This document shows, one piece after another, positions 45,961 through 54,890 of a DNA stretch of 64,000 bases; positions within the stretch are counted from its first letter, which is position 1, and each line of letters opens with the position of its first letter. Where the stretch lies: assembly GCF_016008875.1 (NCBI RefSeq), contig NZ_JADTQG010000020.1, forward strand, positions 1 to 64,000, written 5' to 3'. The notes below the pieces were generated by a model, which was not told where the DNA came from, made no database searches, and saw nothing but the letters and a program-made list of their open reading frames with translations. A program made the position numbers and the translations under genes. Origin of the DNA: Ectopseudomonas mendocina. Lineage in GTDB: Bacteria > Pseudomonadota > Gammaproteobacteria > Pseudomonadales > Pseudomonadaceae.

Positions 45961-47067
45961 TTAACCTGGCAAATAAATAGGGCATATCTGATGATCTGTC
46001 TCCATGAAAACAGATGCCCGCAAACTCAGCCCCCAAGAACAGCGTGAAAAGCGCGCCACGGCCCTGCGCATGCGTGAGCAGGGTTACACCTACAAGGCTA
46101 TTGGCGAAGCGGTTGGTGTTCACCCCCGCACCATCGCTCACTGGGCGCAGGTCGCAGAACACAAAGGCGAAAAGGCTGCCATTGCCGGCGGCCAGCGCGG
46201 CGTGCGCCAGGGTGATCGCCGCAGTTTGAGCCCCAGCCAGGAAGTGCTGGTGCGCACCTTGATGACCGATAAGATGCCCGACCAACTCAAGCTCGGCTTT
46301 GCACTCTGGACGCGTGATGCCGTGCGAGAACTGATCCGCCAGCGCTGTGGTTTTCTCATGCCGGTTCGAACGGTTGGTGAATACCTCAAGCGTTGGGGCT
46401 ACACCCCGCAGCGACCACTGCATCGGGCTTATCAGCAGAAACCTGAAGTGGTTCAGCGCTGGCTGGATAATGAATATCCACGCATCGCACAGCGGGCCAA
46501 GGCCGAGAATGGTGAGATTCAGTGGGGCGACGAAACCGGTATGCGCAGTGACAGCCAGGCTGGCCGCAGCTACGCCCCTATTGGCGAAACGCCAGTGCGC
46601 CAGGTCAGCGGCAGTCGCTTTTCCACCAACATGATTTCCACTGTGACCAATCGGGGCAAACTGCGCTTCATGCTGTATCGGGAAACGCTGACAGCCCCAG
46701 TGCTGATTCGCTTCCTGGGTCGCCTGATTCGCGATGCGCAGGGCCGCAAAGTGTTCTTGATTCTCGACAACCTGCGCGTACACCACAGCAAAAAGGTGAG
46801 CGCCTGGGTCGCCGACCGCAAAGAGCAAATCGAACTGTTCTTCTTGCCGGCATACGCCCCGGAGTTGAATCCTGACGAGTATTTGAATTGTGATTTGAAA
46901 CATCAGGTCCGTACGGGCTTGCCAGCGCGTAATCAGGACGAACTGGAAGGGCGTGTTCGCTCGGTCATGAGACGATTGCAATTACACCCCCAAAGAATCC
47001 GTTCTTATTTCCGGCATCCACGTATCGCCTACGCGGCATGATTTGGTGTATTTGATTGCCGGGTTAA
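45961..47067 (+). mobile_element. IS630-family insertion sequence, complete
   Basis: The element is 1,107 bp and bounded by related ends: TTAACCTGGCAAATAAATA at the left and TATTTGATTGCCGGGTTAA at the right. It is flanked by duplicated TA dinucleotides (45959-45960 and 47068-47069), the target typical of IS630/Tc1 elements. It interrupts an oprD-type gene between its second and third codons. Removing it restores a perfect frame. Confidence 0.88.
46004..47041 (+). CDS. IS630-family transposase
   Basis: 345 residues, uninterrupted. An N-terminal winged helix-turn-helix (MREQGYTYKAIGEAVGVHPRTI) is followed by the DDE core: Asp in QWGDETGM, Asp in LILDNLRVHHSKKV and Glu in ELNPDEYLNCDLK. The element looks intact and probably active, consistent with its clean insertion. 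Confidence 0.92.
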   Translation: MKTDARKLSPQEQREKRATALRMREQGYTYKAIGEAVGVHPRTIAHWAQVAEHKGEKAAIAGGQRGVRQGDRRSLSPSQEVLVRTLMTDKMPDQLKLGFALWTRDAVRELIRQRCGFLMPVRTVGEYLKRWGYTPQRPLHRAYQQKPEVVQRWLDNEYPRIAQRAKAENGEIQWGDETGMRSDSQAGRSYAPIGETPVRQVSGSRFSTNMISTVTNRGKLRFMLYRETLTAPVLIRFLGRLIRDAQGRKVFLILDNLRVHHSKKVSAWVADRKEQIELFFLPAYAPELNPDEYLNCDLKHQVRTGLPARNQDELEGRVRSVMRRLQLHPQRIRSYFRHPRIAYAA

Positions 47068-48388
47068 TAACAGAACCCTGTTAGGACTTTCTCTACTCGC
47101 TCTGAGCATCAGTACCGGGCAAGCTGCAATGGCCGCCGACGAGAAAGGCGAGGGATTTATCGAAGGCAGCAGCCTGACCATCCTCAATCGAAATCTCTAC
47201 TTCAACCGTGACTTCCGCAAAGGCCAGTCCAGCAGCTCGGGTAATGGCTATTCGGAAGAGTGGGCGCATGGCGTGATAGGCCGATTCGAGTCTGGCTTCA
47301 CAGAGGGCACCATAGGCTTCGGTGTCGATGCCTTTGCCATGCTAGGACTCAAACTTGACACCGGCGACGGCCGTTCAGGAGCCGGTGGCTCAGTCGATGT
47401 GCTGCCTTACAACAGCCTCGGGCAGGCTGAGGATAACTACTCCAAACTGGGTGGCGCGGTGAAAGCTCGGTTCATGGATACCGAGATCAAGGCAGGCGAC
47501 GTCTTTCCCGTCAGCCCGGTCGTCCAATACGGTGATGCACGGCTTTTACCGGAGAGTTTTCGAGGTGTCACCGTGGTCAACAGCAGCGTGGAAGGACTGT
47601 CGCTTCAGGGCGGTCGCCTCCACTCGATGAGCCAACCCAATACCAGCAGCATGCGCGACGGCTTCGCTACCTTCTACGCGGGCGAAGTGGACTCGCCATG
47701 GATCGCCTATTTCGGTGGTGATTACACGCTTAATGACAACGTCGGCTTTAGTCTCTACACCAGCCGCCTCAAGGATGCCTGGAATCAATATTACGCGGGC
47801 ACCACGCTGAGCTACCCGCTTGCGGACGATGTCGCCTTGATCGGCGGGCTGAACTACTACAAGGCGGTCGATGAAGGGAAGCAGCTCCTCGGGAGCTTCG
47901 ATAACAACATCTGGAGCGGCAATGTCGGCATCCAATTCGGCGCTCACACAGTGCTGGTGGGTCTCCAGCGCAACAATGGCGATGATGACTTCGACTACTT
48001 GCGCCAATCGGACTCCATCTACCTCGACAACTCCATCCAGTACAGCGACTTCAACTCGCCGAAGGAGAAGTCATGGCAAGTGCGCTATGACCTGGATATG
48101 GAGCCTTTCGGTGTGCCTGGATTGAGCTTCATGACTCGATATGCCCAGGGCTGGGATGCCGACTACAGCAACGCCAACGAAGTCTATATGCGCCGTGATG
48201 ACAACGGCGATCCGTTGACCAACCAGAAGCGCTGGGAGCGGGACATCGAGGCCAAGTACGTTGTGCAGTCTGGGTCGTTGAAGGACATGTCCTTTCGCAT
48301 TCGACAAGCCACGACTCGCGCCACCGACTTCGAGTCGGATCTGGATGAGTTCCGCCTGATTGTCGAGTACCCGCTGGAAGTTCTCTAA
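47068..48388 (+). pseudogene. OprD-family porin split by the IS630 element
   Basis: Joining ATGAA (45954-45958) and TA to the bases after the IS gives MNNRTLLGLSLLALSISTG, a good signal peptide, then QAAMA and the mature ADEKGEGFIEGSS typical of OprD porins. The joined gene would encode 441 residues, normal for the family, and the remainder to 48388 has no frameshift. AGGAG lies before the original ATG. In the present state the signal peptide is separated from its start codon, so a functional porin is not expected. OprD-type porins take up amino acids, small acids or metals; its place in the copper locus suggests a linked role. Confidence 0.85.
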
Positions 48389-48396
48389 CCCTGGCA

Positions 48397-48497
48397 AGCG
48401 AGCGGGTTGATTGCCCGCTCGCTCCTTGGTCCTGCTGTCCCCTCGTAGTGCTCCTTTGGTTTGGAGACAGCCCTTGGCGCCCTAGGGCGCCTTTTTT
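48397..48497. terminator. Two strong hairpins after the porin gene
   Basis: AGCGAGCGGG pairs with CCCGCTCGCT (48397-48423), and the palindrome GGCGCCCTAGGGCGCC (48476-48491) is followed by six T. The second is a good rho-independent terminator for the plus strand. They separate the porin from the convergent copper operon that ends at 48566. Confidence 0.65.
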
Positions 48498-48565
48498 ACT
48501 TAGGTTAAAGGACGTATGAAAATGAGTCGGCCACTACACACAAGCGGCCGTGCTGGCAGGCAGTA

Positions 48566-49009
48566 CTACTGGGCGGGATATTCTGCAACGACCTGATCAG
48601 AACCCGTCTTGGTCAAGCCAATGACCTGGTAGGCATGCTGTACACCATCGACTTCCATGCCGGGGGAGCCCGCCGGCATCCCAGGAACAGCGATGCCCAC
48701 GAGATCATCGCGCTTGGTGAGCTCGATGACCTGAGCCGCCGGCACATGACCTTCGACGAACTTGCCGTCAATCACCGCGGTGTGACAAGACGCCAACCGC
48801 GGCGCAACGCCCAGACTTTGCTTCACTGCCGTCATGTTGCTTTCGACATGGTCGACGACTTTGAAGCCATTCGCTTCGAGGTGTGAGATCCACTTCTTGC
48901 AACATCCGCAATTAACATCACGATGGACATCAATCGTCAGGGCATCAGCTGCTTGAACCGCAGACGTGACGGAGAGAGCGGCCAGTAAGGCCAGATATTT
49001 AGCTTTCAT
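48566..49009 (-). CDS. DUF411 metal-binding periplasmic protein
   Basis: 147 residues from the ATG at 49009; a longer frame to 49129 would run through the upstream gene. The signal peptide is KYLALLAALSVTSAVQA. The core DVNCGCCKKWISHL and later ASCHTAVIDG match the DUF411 family found in copper and metal resistance operons. It overlaps the cytochrome gene by 11 bp and is the last gene of the copA operon. A role in binding copper in the periplasm is inferred. Confidence 0.82.
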   Translation of the reverse strand: MKAKYLALLAALSVTSAVQAADALTIDVHRDVNCGCCKKWISHLEANGFKVVDHVESNMTAVKQSLGVAPRLASCHTAVIDGKFVEGHVPAAQVIELTKRDDLVGIAVPGMPAGSPGMEVDGVQHAYQVIGLTKTGSDQVVAEYPAQ

Positions 49010-49841
49010 GTGCGTGCTCTTTGCCATCGGCGTGGGTGTGGGTCTTGGGCGAGGCGTTCGGAGCCTGCTCGGCGTGATGATCACCTCCGTTGGACGACGC
49101 CTCATCCCCAGCATGGTGGTCATCGCCACTCATATCCGAATGGTGACCTGCCTCAGGTGCGGAGCCACCCTCGCTATCAGTAGCCGCGGCATCGTGATGG
49201 CCAGGCTCTCCGGCATCACCTGTTCCATGATGGTCTTCGCCACCGCCGCTATTGCCATGATGGCCAGGCTTGTTGTCGCCGTGCTGACCTTCATGATTGT
49301 GCATTTGCGTTTCCCCACCACCATGCTGATGGCCGCCACTGGATGCGACGAGTGCTTGGTATTGCTTGGCATCCATCGCCGGCAATTGGTCAAGGAAGGC
49401 AACCATGCCCCAGATGTACTCATCGCCCATGCTCTTGCCCCACGCAGGCATACCCGTTGCCTTGATGCCATGCTTGATCACCCAGAACGCTGCTGACGGA
49501 TTGCCATCGACACCGATCTTGGCGAGGTTGGGGGGCGCAGGATAAAGCGATTGGCTCAGCTCGGTCTCCGCCACACCTGGCGCCAAATGACAGCCGATAC
49601 ACATGGAGTTGTAGTTGCCCGCACCGGCGCGAATAAGAGCTTGATCATCCAAGTTGGGAACCTCGATGTTCCGCGAACGGACTTCGATAGAGCGGTCACG
49701 GGCCATCGTGAGAAACGCATGCACTGCAGGAAAATGGGGATCGTCGGCCCCCACGTTGACCACGCCAAAGTAGGCACCGGCCAGGACAGCTGTGCTACCG
49801 ACCACGCCGGCCGCCACCAAAGTTTTAATTGTTCTTTTCAT
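48999..49841 (-). CDS. Mono-haem c-type cytochrome with His-rich tail
   Basis: 280 residues. After an N-terminal membrane anchor, CIGCH (about 81) is the haem c attachment site, and a Met in TGMPAWG is a likely axial ligand. Residues from about 165 are extremely His/Gly/Asp-rich (HHGTGD, HHADG repeats), apparently a metal-binding extension. The combination suggests electron transfer linked to copper binding or oxidation. It sits 9 bp after copB in the operon. Confidence 0.8.
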   Translation of the reverse strand: MKRTIKTLVAAGVVGSTAVLAGAYFGVVNVGADDPHFPAVHAFLTMARDRSIEVRSRNIEVPNLDDQALIRAGAGNYNSMCIGCHLAPGVAETELSQSLYPAPPNLAKIGVDGNPSAAFWVIKHGIKATGMPAWGKSMGDEYIWGMVAFLDQLPAMDAKQYQALVASSGGHQHGGGETQMHNHEGQHGDNKPGHHGNSGGGEDHHGTGDAGEPGHHDAAATDSEGGSAPEAGHHSDMSGDDHHAGDEASSNGGDHHAEQAPNASPKTHTHADGKEHAHES

Positions 49842-49850
49842 GTCAGGTTC

Positions 49851-50942
49851 TCAAAACCACATCCGGATACCGGCGACAAAACGCGCCTCGTCTACATCAC
49901 CGCCCTCGTCGCGCACCATGTCTGCCGTGTTGCCATAGGAGCGGCTCCAAGAAACCCCGATATAGGGGGCAAACTGCCGGACAATCTCGTAACGCAGACG
50001 TAAACCGAGCTCGGTATTGGCCAACCCGGACCCCACACCTCGCTCAGGATCGTTCTTGCCGTAGAAGTTCATTTCGGCAGTTGGCTGGAGAATCAGCCGG
50101 TTGGTCAGCAGAATGTCGTACTCGCCCTCCAGTCGGGCAGCAGTTTGGCCATTCTCGCCGACGAAGGCCGTGGCTTCGGCCTCAAAGGCGTAAAGCGCCA
50201 TGCCCTGGATACCGAAGGCGGCCCAAGTCTGCGGCGACTCCGGTTTGAAGTCCTGGCGGACGCCCGCGACGACATCCCACCAAGGGCCGATCGAGCGGCC
50301 GTACAGCAGCTGTAATTCAGCGTCCTCGGTAACGCCGTTGGTACGCTCGCCTTCGGAGCGGAACCAGACCCGGTTGATATCACCGCCTACCCAACCCGAC
50401 GCATCCCAGGCCAGGGTGCTGCCCTCATCTGCGTCTTGGTATTCGAGCTGATCGAGCAGGAAAAAGCTGTTGATGGCGCTGTCATGCACCTTGTGGCCAG
50501 GCAGTGGCGGGAAAGCCGCTTGGCGATCAGCATCCGTCAGAACGGGAATCGGCGTACGACTGGTAGTTCTCGGGGCTTCAGCGGAGCCATGGTTCATCTT
50601 CGAATGATCCATGCCCTCCATCTGTCCCTGCATGGTGCCGTGTCCCATCTTGCTGTGGTCCATGGCTGGGGCCTTCTCTTGGCTCTGGCTGTGGCCCATC
50701 TGGCTATGGTCCATGCTGCCCGATTCGCTCTGCATGGCACCATGATCCATCTTGCTGTGATCCATGCCCTCCATCGGCGCTTTGGCGGAACCGTGGCCCA
50801 TCTGGCTGTGGTCCATCGACATGGAGCCGTGCCCCATTGCCGAATGATCCATTTCTTCCGCAGCCTGGGTAACGCCGCCGCTGAGTGCACTCAGCGACAC
50901 GACCAGCGCTATGAGGGACGGGCGTGAAAACCTAGTGGTCAT
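49851..50942 (-). CDS. copB: Copper resistance outer-membrane protein CopB
   Basis: 363 residues from the ATG at 50942, with signal peptide ending near TQA. Residues 25-125 contain many MDHSxMGHG/MDHSKM repeats, the Met/His copper-binding units of CopB. The C-terminal 220 residues form a beta-barrel (FLLDQLEYQDADEGSTLAWDASGW onward). CopB binds copper in the outer membrane. The start overlaps the end of the 104-residue gene upstream. Confidence 0.92.
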   Translation of the reverse strand: MTTRFSRPSLIALVVSLSALSGGVTQAAEEMDHSAMGHGSMSMDHSQMGHGSAKAPMEGMDHSKMDHGAMQSESGSMDHSQMGHSQSQEKAPAMDHSKMGHGTMQGQMEGMDHSKMNHGSAEAPRTTSRTPIPVLTDADRQAAFPPLPGHKVHDSAINSFFLLDQLEYQDADEGSTLAWDASGWVGGDINRVWFRSEGERTNGVTEDAELQLLYGRSIGPWWDVVAGVRQDFKPESPQTWAAFGIQGMALYAFEAEATAFVGENGQTAARLEGEYDILLTNRLILQPTAEMNFYGKNDPERGVGSGLANTELGLRLRYEIVRQFAPYIGVSWSRSYGNTADMVRDEGGDVDEARFVAGIRMWF

Positions 50943-51246
50943 GGTTCGAACCTGCTTCGGCTTCGGTGCCGCCATGCTTATCCATCATCTTCTCGTGCCC
51001 CATATCGTCATGGTTCATGCCCTCATGATCCATGGTGCCATGATCCATCTGCTGGCCAGCGGCCTTGCCTTTCGATTGATCTGCAGGCTTGTCACTCATG
51101 GCCTCGGGCGCAGCCGACTCGGCAGCATGTTGTTCGTGCTCGCTGTGCCCCTCACCTGCCAATGACGTCGGCGCGTACAAAGCAGCCAAAAAACTGAACA
51201 TCGCTGCGCTGCCAAACAGGGCATTACGCTTCATAAAAGTACTCAT
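50932..51246 (-). CDS. Small His/Met-rich periplasmic protein between copA and copB
   Basis: 104 residues with a signal peptide (ALFGSAAMFSFLAALYAPTSLA) and a mature part of HSEHEQHA, MDHGTMDHEGMNHDDMGHE and similar. AAAGGAGATTT precedes the ATG. It sits 12 bp after copA and overlaps copB by 11 bp. The composition indicates copper binding; it has no catalytic domain. Confidence 0.75.
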   Translation of the reverse strand: MSTFMKRNALFGSAAMFSFLAALYAPTSLAGEGHSEHEQHAAESAAPEAMSDKPADQSKGKAAGQQMDHGTMDHEGMNHDDMGHEKMMDKHGGTEAEAGSNHDH

Positions 51247-51258
51247 CAGAAATCTCCT

Positions 51259-53064
51259 TTACTCATCCACACGGACTTCACGGAACATGCCCATTTCCAT
51301 GTGGAGCAACAGGTGGCAGTGGTAGGCCCAACGCCCCAACGCATCGGCGGTCACCCGATAGCTGCGCTTGGAACCTGGCGGCATGTCGATGGTGTGTTTA
51401 CGCACCAGGAAATTGCCGTTCGCATCCTCCAGATCACTCCACATGCCATGAAGATGGATCGGGTGAGTCATCATGGTGTCGTTGACCAGCGTGATGCGAA
51501 CACGCTCGCCGTACTTGAGGCGTAGAGGCTCGGCGTCAGAGAACTTGATTCCATCGAAGGACCAGGAGAATTTCTCCATATGCCCGGTGAGGTGCAGCTC
51601 GATGGTGCGACTTGGCTCACGCCCGTCCGGATCAGGGAAGGTGCTGCGCAGGTCAGAGTACGTCAGCACGCGCCGGCCGTTATCACGCAGGCCGATACCT
51701 GGGTCGTCCAGCTTGTGCGTCGGCGTCATGGTCTGCATGTCGACCAAAGGATTGTTGGTCTCTGAGGCCGGGTGTGCCTGCATGTTGCCAGCCATGCCAG
51801 CCATGTTTGAATGATCCATTCCGGCCATCTGGCTGTGATCCATACCAGCCATGCCACCCTGCATGCTGCCATGATCCATTCCCGCCATATTGCCCTGATC
51901 CATCCCGGCCATGTTCCCGTGATCCATACCGCCCATGCTGCCGTGATCCATACCCATGTCGCCCATGGCAATCAGCGGACGCGGGTCGGGGCTGGGTACT
52001 GGTGCACTCAACCCCTCCTGTACAGCAAGGGTGCCGCGCGCATAGCCAGTGCGATCCATGGATTGTGCAAACACGGTATACGCCTGTTCGCTGTCTGGTT
52101 CGACGATCACGTCGTAGGTCTCGGCCACGGCGATACGGAACTCGTCGACGCTGACCGGTTTGACGTGCAGACCATCGGCCGCAACCACAGTCATCTTCAG
52201 GCCCGGGATGCGCACATCGAAATAGGTCATCGCCGAGGCGTTGATGAAGCGCAGGCGGATCTTTTCGCCTGGTTTGAATATGCCGGTCCAGTTGCCATTG
52301 GGTGCCTGGCCATTCATCAGGTAGGTGTAGGTGTAGCCACTGACGTCAGCGAGATCCGTCGGGCTCATCTTCATCTCGGCCCACATCTTGCGATCGGCTA
52401 CGGCGGCGGACCAACCCATCTCGCTTACGTCATCGATGAAGTCACCAACGGTGCGTTTGTGCTGGTTGTAGTAGTCCGACTGTTTCTTGAGCTTGGCCAG
52501 TACCCGCGTTGGATTTTCATCCGTCCAGTCGCTCAGCAACACGACGTAATCACGGTCGTAACTGAAGGGCTCGGGCTCCTTGGCATCGATGACCAGCGCG
52601 CCGTATACGCCGACCTGCTCCTGCAGCCCCGAGTGACTGTGATACCAGTAGGTACCGTTCTGGTTGACCTTGAACTTGTACTCATACATGCCGTCAGGGG
52701 CGATGCCATGGAAGCTCAGGCCAGGAACACCATCCATGTTCGCCGGCAGGATGATGCCGTGCCAATGGATGGAGGTGTCCTCCTTGAGGCGGTTGCGCAC
52801 GCGCAATGTGACGGTATCGCCTTCGCGCCAACGAAGAATCGGCCCAGGGAGCGAGCCGTTGATGGTCATGGCCGTGCGCGCTGCGCCGGTGATGTTCACC
52901 GGGGTTTCACCGATGAATAGGTCGAATTCGTTACCAGTCAGTACGTTGGGCTGGCCGGGGCTGTTCACCGCCCAGACCGGCGTGCGCCACAGGCCAAGTC
53001 CGCCGATAATACCGGTGGCTGCCAGGCCTTTGACGAAGGTGCGCCTTGTGGTTTTGCTTTGCAT
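51259..53064 (-). CDS. copA: Periplasmic multicopper oxidase CopA
   Basis: 601 residues. The start carries a twin-arginine signal (RRTFVKGLAATGIIGGLG), so it is exported folded. Cupredoxin copper ligands are visible: HWHGIILP, WYHSHSG, HPIHLHGMW and YHCHLLLHMEMGM. Residues about 370-430 hold MDHGxM/MAGMDH repeats that bind extra copper. CopA oxidises Cu(I) and sequesters copper in the periplasm. It heads the operon copA, small protein, copB, cytochrome, DUF411. Confidence 0.95.
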   Translation of the reverse strand: MQSKTTRRTFVKGLAATGIIGGLGLWRTPVWAVNSPGQPNVLTGNEFDLFIGETPVNITGAARTAMTINGSLPGPILRWREGDTVTLRVRNRLKEDTSIHWHGIILPANMDGVPGLSFHGIAPDGMYEYKFKVNQNGTYWYHSHSGLQEQVGVYGALVIDAKEPEPFSYDRDYVVLLSDWTDENPTRVLAKLKKQSDYYNQHKRTVGDFIDDVSEMGWSAAVADRKMWAEMKMSPTDLADVSGYTYTYLMNGQAPNGNWTGIFKPGEKIRLRFINASAMTYFDVRIPGLKMTVVAADGLHVKPVSVDEFRIAVAETYDVIVEPDSEQAYTVFAQSMDRTGYARGTLAVQEGLSAPVPSPDPRPLIAMGDMGMDHGSMGGMDHGNMAGMDQGNMAGMDHGSMQGGMAGMDHSQMAGMDHSNMAGMAGNMQAHPASETNNPLVDMQTMTPTHKLDDPGIGLRDNGRRVLTYSDLRSTFPDPDGREPSRTIELHLTGHMEKFSWSFDGIKFSDAEPLRLKYGERVRITLVNDTMMTHPIHLHGMWSDLEDANGNFLVRKHTIDMPPGSKRSYRVTADALGRWAYHCHLLLHMEMGMFREVRVDE

Positions 53065-53232
53065 GCCGTTTTGTCCAATCCGTCAAATGAGCCGGTGATG
53101 GTGTGCCCGGTCTCGGGTTCATGGCTGCTTCAATGTCGGGGATTTACCCCTCAACTTTCCACGTCGGTGCATTGCACAAGCCTTACCGACGATGAGCAGA
53201 ATGAAACTGCCATATCCCAACCATCCGGGTGA

Positions 53233-53246
53233 TTACATTTCTGTAA
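53233..53246. promoter_or_regulatory. CopR-box-like dyad upstream of copA
   Basis: TTACATTTCTGTAA is a perfect dyad matching the TTACANNNNTGTAA type of copper-responsive CopR/CusR sites. It lies about 170 bp upstream of copA and just after the PtrA-like gene. Binding by a copper two-component regulator is inferred. Confidence 0.55.
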
Positions 53247-53257
53247 GGTAGATGACT

Positions 53258-53464
53258 TCAGCAGTTGGTGTGCTCTGCTTGCTCGGTTGGACTGCTGGCT
53301 ACAGGAGCCTCAACTTTCTGCTGCTGGGCCACCCGGTAGGCCTCCAGAGACGTCTGGCGTGCCTGCTCCATGCGCGCGAAGGTTCGGTCAGCACCACCTT
53401 CAGCCATTGCCAAGCTGGAGATGCTCAGAGCAGTAACTACAAGCAGAGCTTTGATCGATTTCAT
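53258..53464 (-). CDS. PtrA-like small periplasmic protein
   Basis: 68 residues from the ATG at 53464, preceded by GAGGAA. The signal peptide is KALLVVTALSISSLAMA. The mature N terminus AEGGADRTFARMEQARQ matches the PtrA N-terminal domain and resembles the DUF2790 protein at 45.5 kb. PtrA is a copper-inducible periplasmic protein in Pseudomonas. It ends in a Cys residue. Confidence 0.75.
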   Translation of the reverse strand: MKSIKALLVVTALSISSLAMAEGGADRTFARMEQARQTSLEAYRVAQQQKVEAPVASSPTEQAEHTNC

Positions 53465-53570
53465 TTTGGGTATTCCTCGTAAGTTAAGTGGTCCCTGCAA
53501 CTGCAGAGGCCGAGCTTTAGGCTCGATGTCACGTTAACTAAGAGGGCCTGTCAGCAACCTGAGCCGAACA

Positions 53571-53584
53571 TTACAGTTCTGTCA
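53571..53584. promoter_or_regulatory. CopR-box-like dyad between ptrA-like and bufA genes
   Basis: TTACAGTTCTGTCA matches the TTACANNNNTGTAA type with one mismatch. It lies between the divergent PtrA-like (minus) and bufferin (plus) genes, so one site could serve both directions. No other regulator site was seen in this 284-bp gap. Confidence 0.5.
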
Positions 53585-53748
53585 GTTTGCTATTTCTTTC
53601 TTGTAGGCCCTCCTTAAGGCTCGGTACTGTCTTCCTGCCCGCGCAGCCTTGCGGATTCCATGGGCCTGATCGGTAGCAATGCCTGAGCTAACTCGTTCAT
53701 TCGCACCGACGGATCGCGACCATCAAACAATCAAGAGAGATAGCCACT

Positions 53749-54009
53749 ATGTCGAACAAATCCAACGTAGCTACCGGTGCCGCCTTGGCTCTGGTGGCCG
53801 CCAGCCTGTTCTCCACCCTGCCCGTCCAGGCTGCTCAGGAAACCAAAGCAGCAGAAGTGAAGTGCTTCGGGATCAATGGTTGCAAAGGGCAGAACGACTG
53901 CATGACCGCGAAAAACGACTGCAAAGGCCAAGGCGAATGCAAAGGCCAAGGGTTCAAGTTGATGACCCAGACCAAATGTGACGAAGCCGGTGGCAAAACC
54001 AGCGAATAA
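53749..54009 (+). CDS. bufA: Bufferin precursor peptide (BufA, DUF2282-like)
   Basis: 86 residues: a signal peptide (AALALVAASLFSTLPVQA) and a short mature part with six Cys at 39, 45, 51, 58, 64 and 77 in a KCFG...CKGQ...C setting. This matches bufferin precursors, whose Cys residues are converted to copper-chelating heterocycles by an MNIO enzyme. The matching enzyme (DUF692) and partner (DUF2063) genes follow directly. It acts in the periplasm after export. Confidence 0.85.
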   Translation: MSNKSNVATGAALALVAASLFSTLPVQAAQETKAAEVKCFGINGCKGQNDCMTAKNDCKGQGECKGQGFKLMTQTKCDEAGGKTSE

Positions 54010-54053
54010 GGCGGTTCAGGGGAGTGCATGCCACTCCCCTGCTGGAGTCTCGA

Positions 54054-54890
54054 ATGAGTAAGCGCAAAACTCTGGGTTTCGGTCTTGGCCTTCGTAACGA
54101 GTATTACCGGCAGATCCTGGAGGAACGGCCTGCGGTCGACTGGTTCGAGATCATTTCCGAGAATTACCTGGTGGAGGGCGGCAAGGCTCTCTACTTCCTT
54201 GATGCGATCGGCGAGCACTACCCCCTGGTGATGCACGGAGTATCTCTTTCGATTGGCGGCTCACATGCCTTGGACATAGACTACCTACGACAGCTCAAGC
54301 AGCTGGCGGATCGGGTGCAGCCTCAGTGGGTGTCTGATCACCTGTGCTGGAGTCGAGGCAACGCCCATCAACTTCACGATCTGCTACCGCTGCCGTTTAC
54401 CCAGGAGAGCCTGCTGCATGTCGCGGCCCGGGTGCGCTTGGTGCAGGATGTTTTGGAACGTCCCATCGTGCTGGAGAACGTTTCCTCCTACGTGCAGTGG
54501 ACAACATCCAGCATGAGCGAGTCTCAGTTCCTCTCGGAGCTCAGTTACCTGACCGGGTGCGAGCTGCTTCTCGACGTGAACAACGTCTACGTCAGTTCGC
54601 GCAACCAGGGTTTCGACTCTTGGCAGTTCATCATGGAATTGCCGCACGAGCGGATTCGGCAAATTCACCTGGCCGGGCACAGCGATTACGGGCAGTACCT
54701 CATCGACACCCATGACCAGCCCATCGCTGATCCGGTTTGGTCTCTCTACAGCAAGACTTTGAGCTACTTGGGCCCGACATCGACCTTGATCGAGCGGGAT
54801 GACCAGTTTCCGCCGCTGGAAGAGCTGTTGTCCGAATTAGCACATGCCCGTGCTATCGCCAAATCTGTGATATCGGGGGCCACCCCTTGA
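54054..54890 (+). CDS. bufB: MNIO enzyme BufB (DUF692)
   Basis: 278 residues from the ATG at 54054. The pattern LGFGLGLRNEYYRQILE, WFEIISENY, VMHGVSLSIGG, VSDHLCW, LENVSSY and LLLDVNNVYVSS is that of DUF692, TIM-barrel multinuclear iron oxidative enzymes. His, Asp and Glu residues in these motifs bind iron. The enzyme modifies Cys residues in the BufA precursor. Its TGA overlaps the TTG start of the next gene. Confidence 0.92.
   Translation: MSKRKTLGFGLGLRNEYYRQILEERPAVDWFEIISENYLVEGGKALYFLDAIGEHYPLVMHGVSLSIGGSHALDIDYLRQLKQLADRVQPQWVSDHLCWSRGNAHQLHDLLPLPFTQESLLHVAARVRLVQDVLERPIVLENVSSYVQWTTSSMSESQFLSELSYLTGCELLLDVNNVYVSSRNQGFDSWQFIMELPHERIRQIHLAGHSDYGQYLIDTHDQPIADPVWSLYSKTLSYLGPTSTLIERDDQFPPLEELLSELAHARAIAKSVISGATP

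Noticed and set aside
45884..46981. 365-residue minus-strand frame
   Set aside because: It lies antisense to the IS630 transposase, whose DDE motifs are intact, and shows no domain of its own.
49005..49500. Plus-strand frames opposite the cytochrome and DUF411 genes
   Set aside because: They arise from the His-rich codons of the cytochrome on the minus strand and carry no motif.
51811..52920. 369-residue plus-strand frame opposite copA
   Set aside because: It is antisense to the Met/His-rich repeats and cupredoxin motifs of copA.
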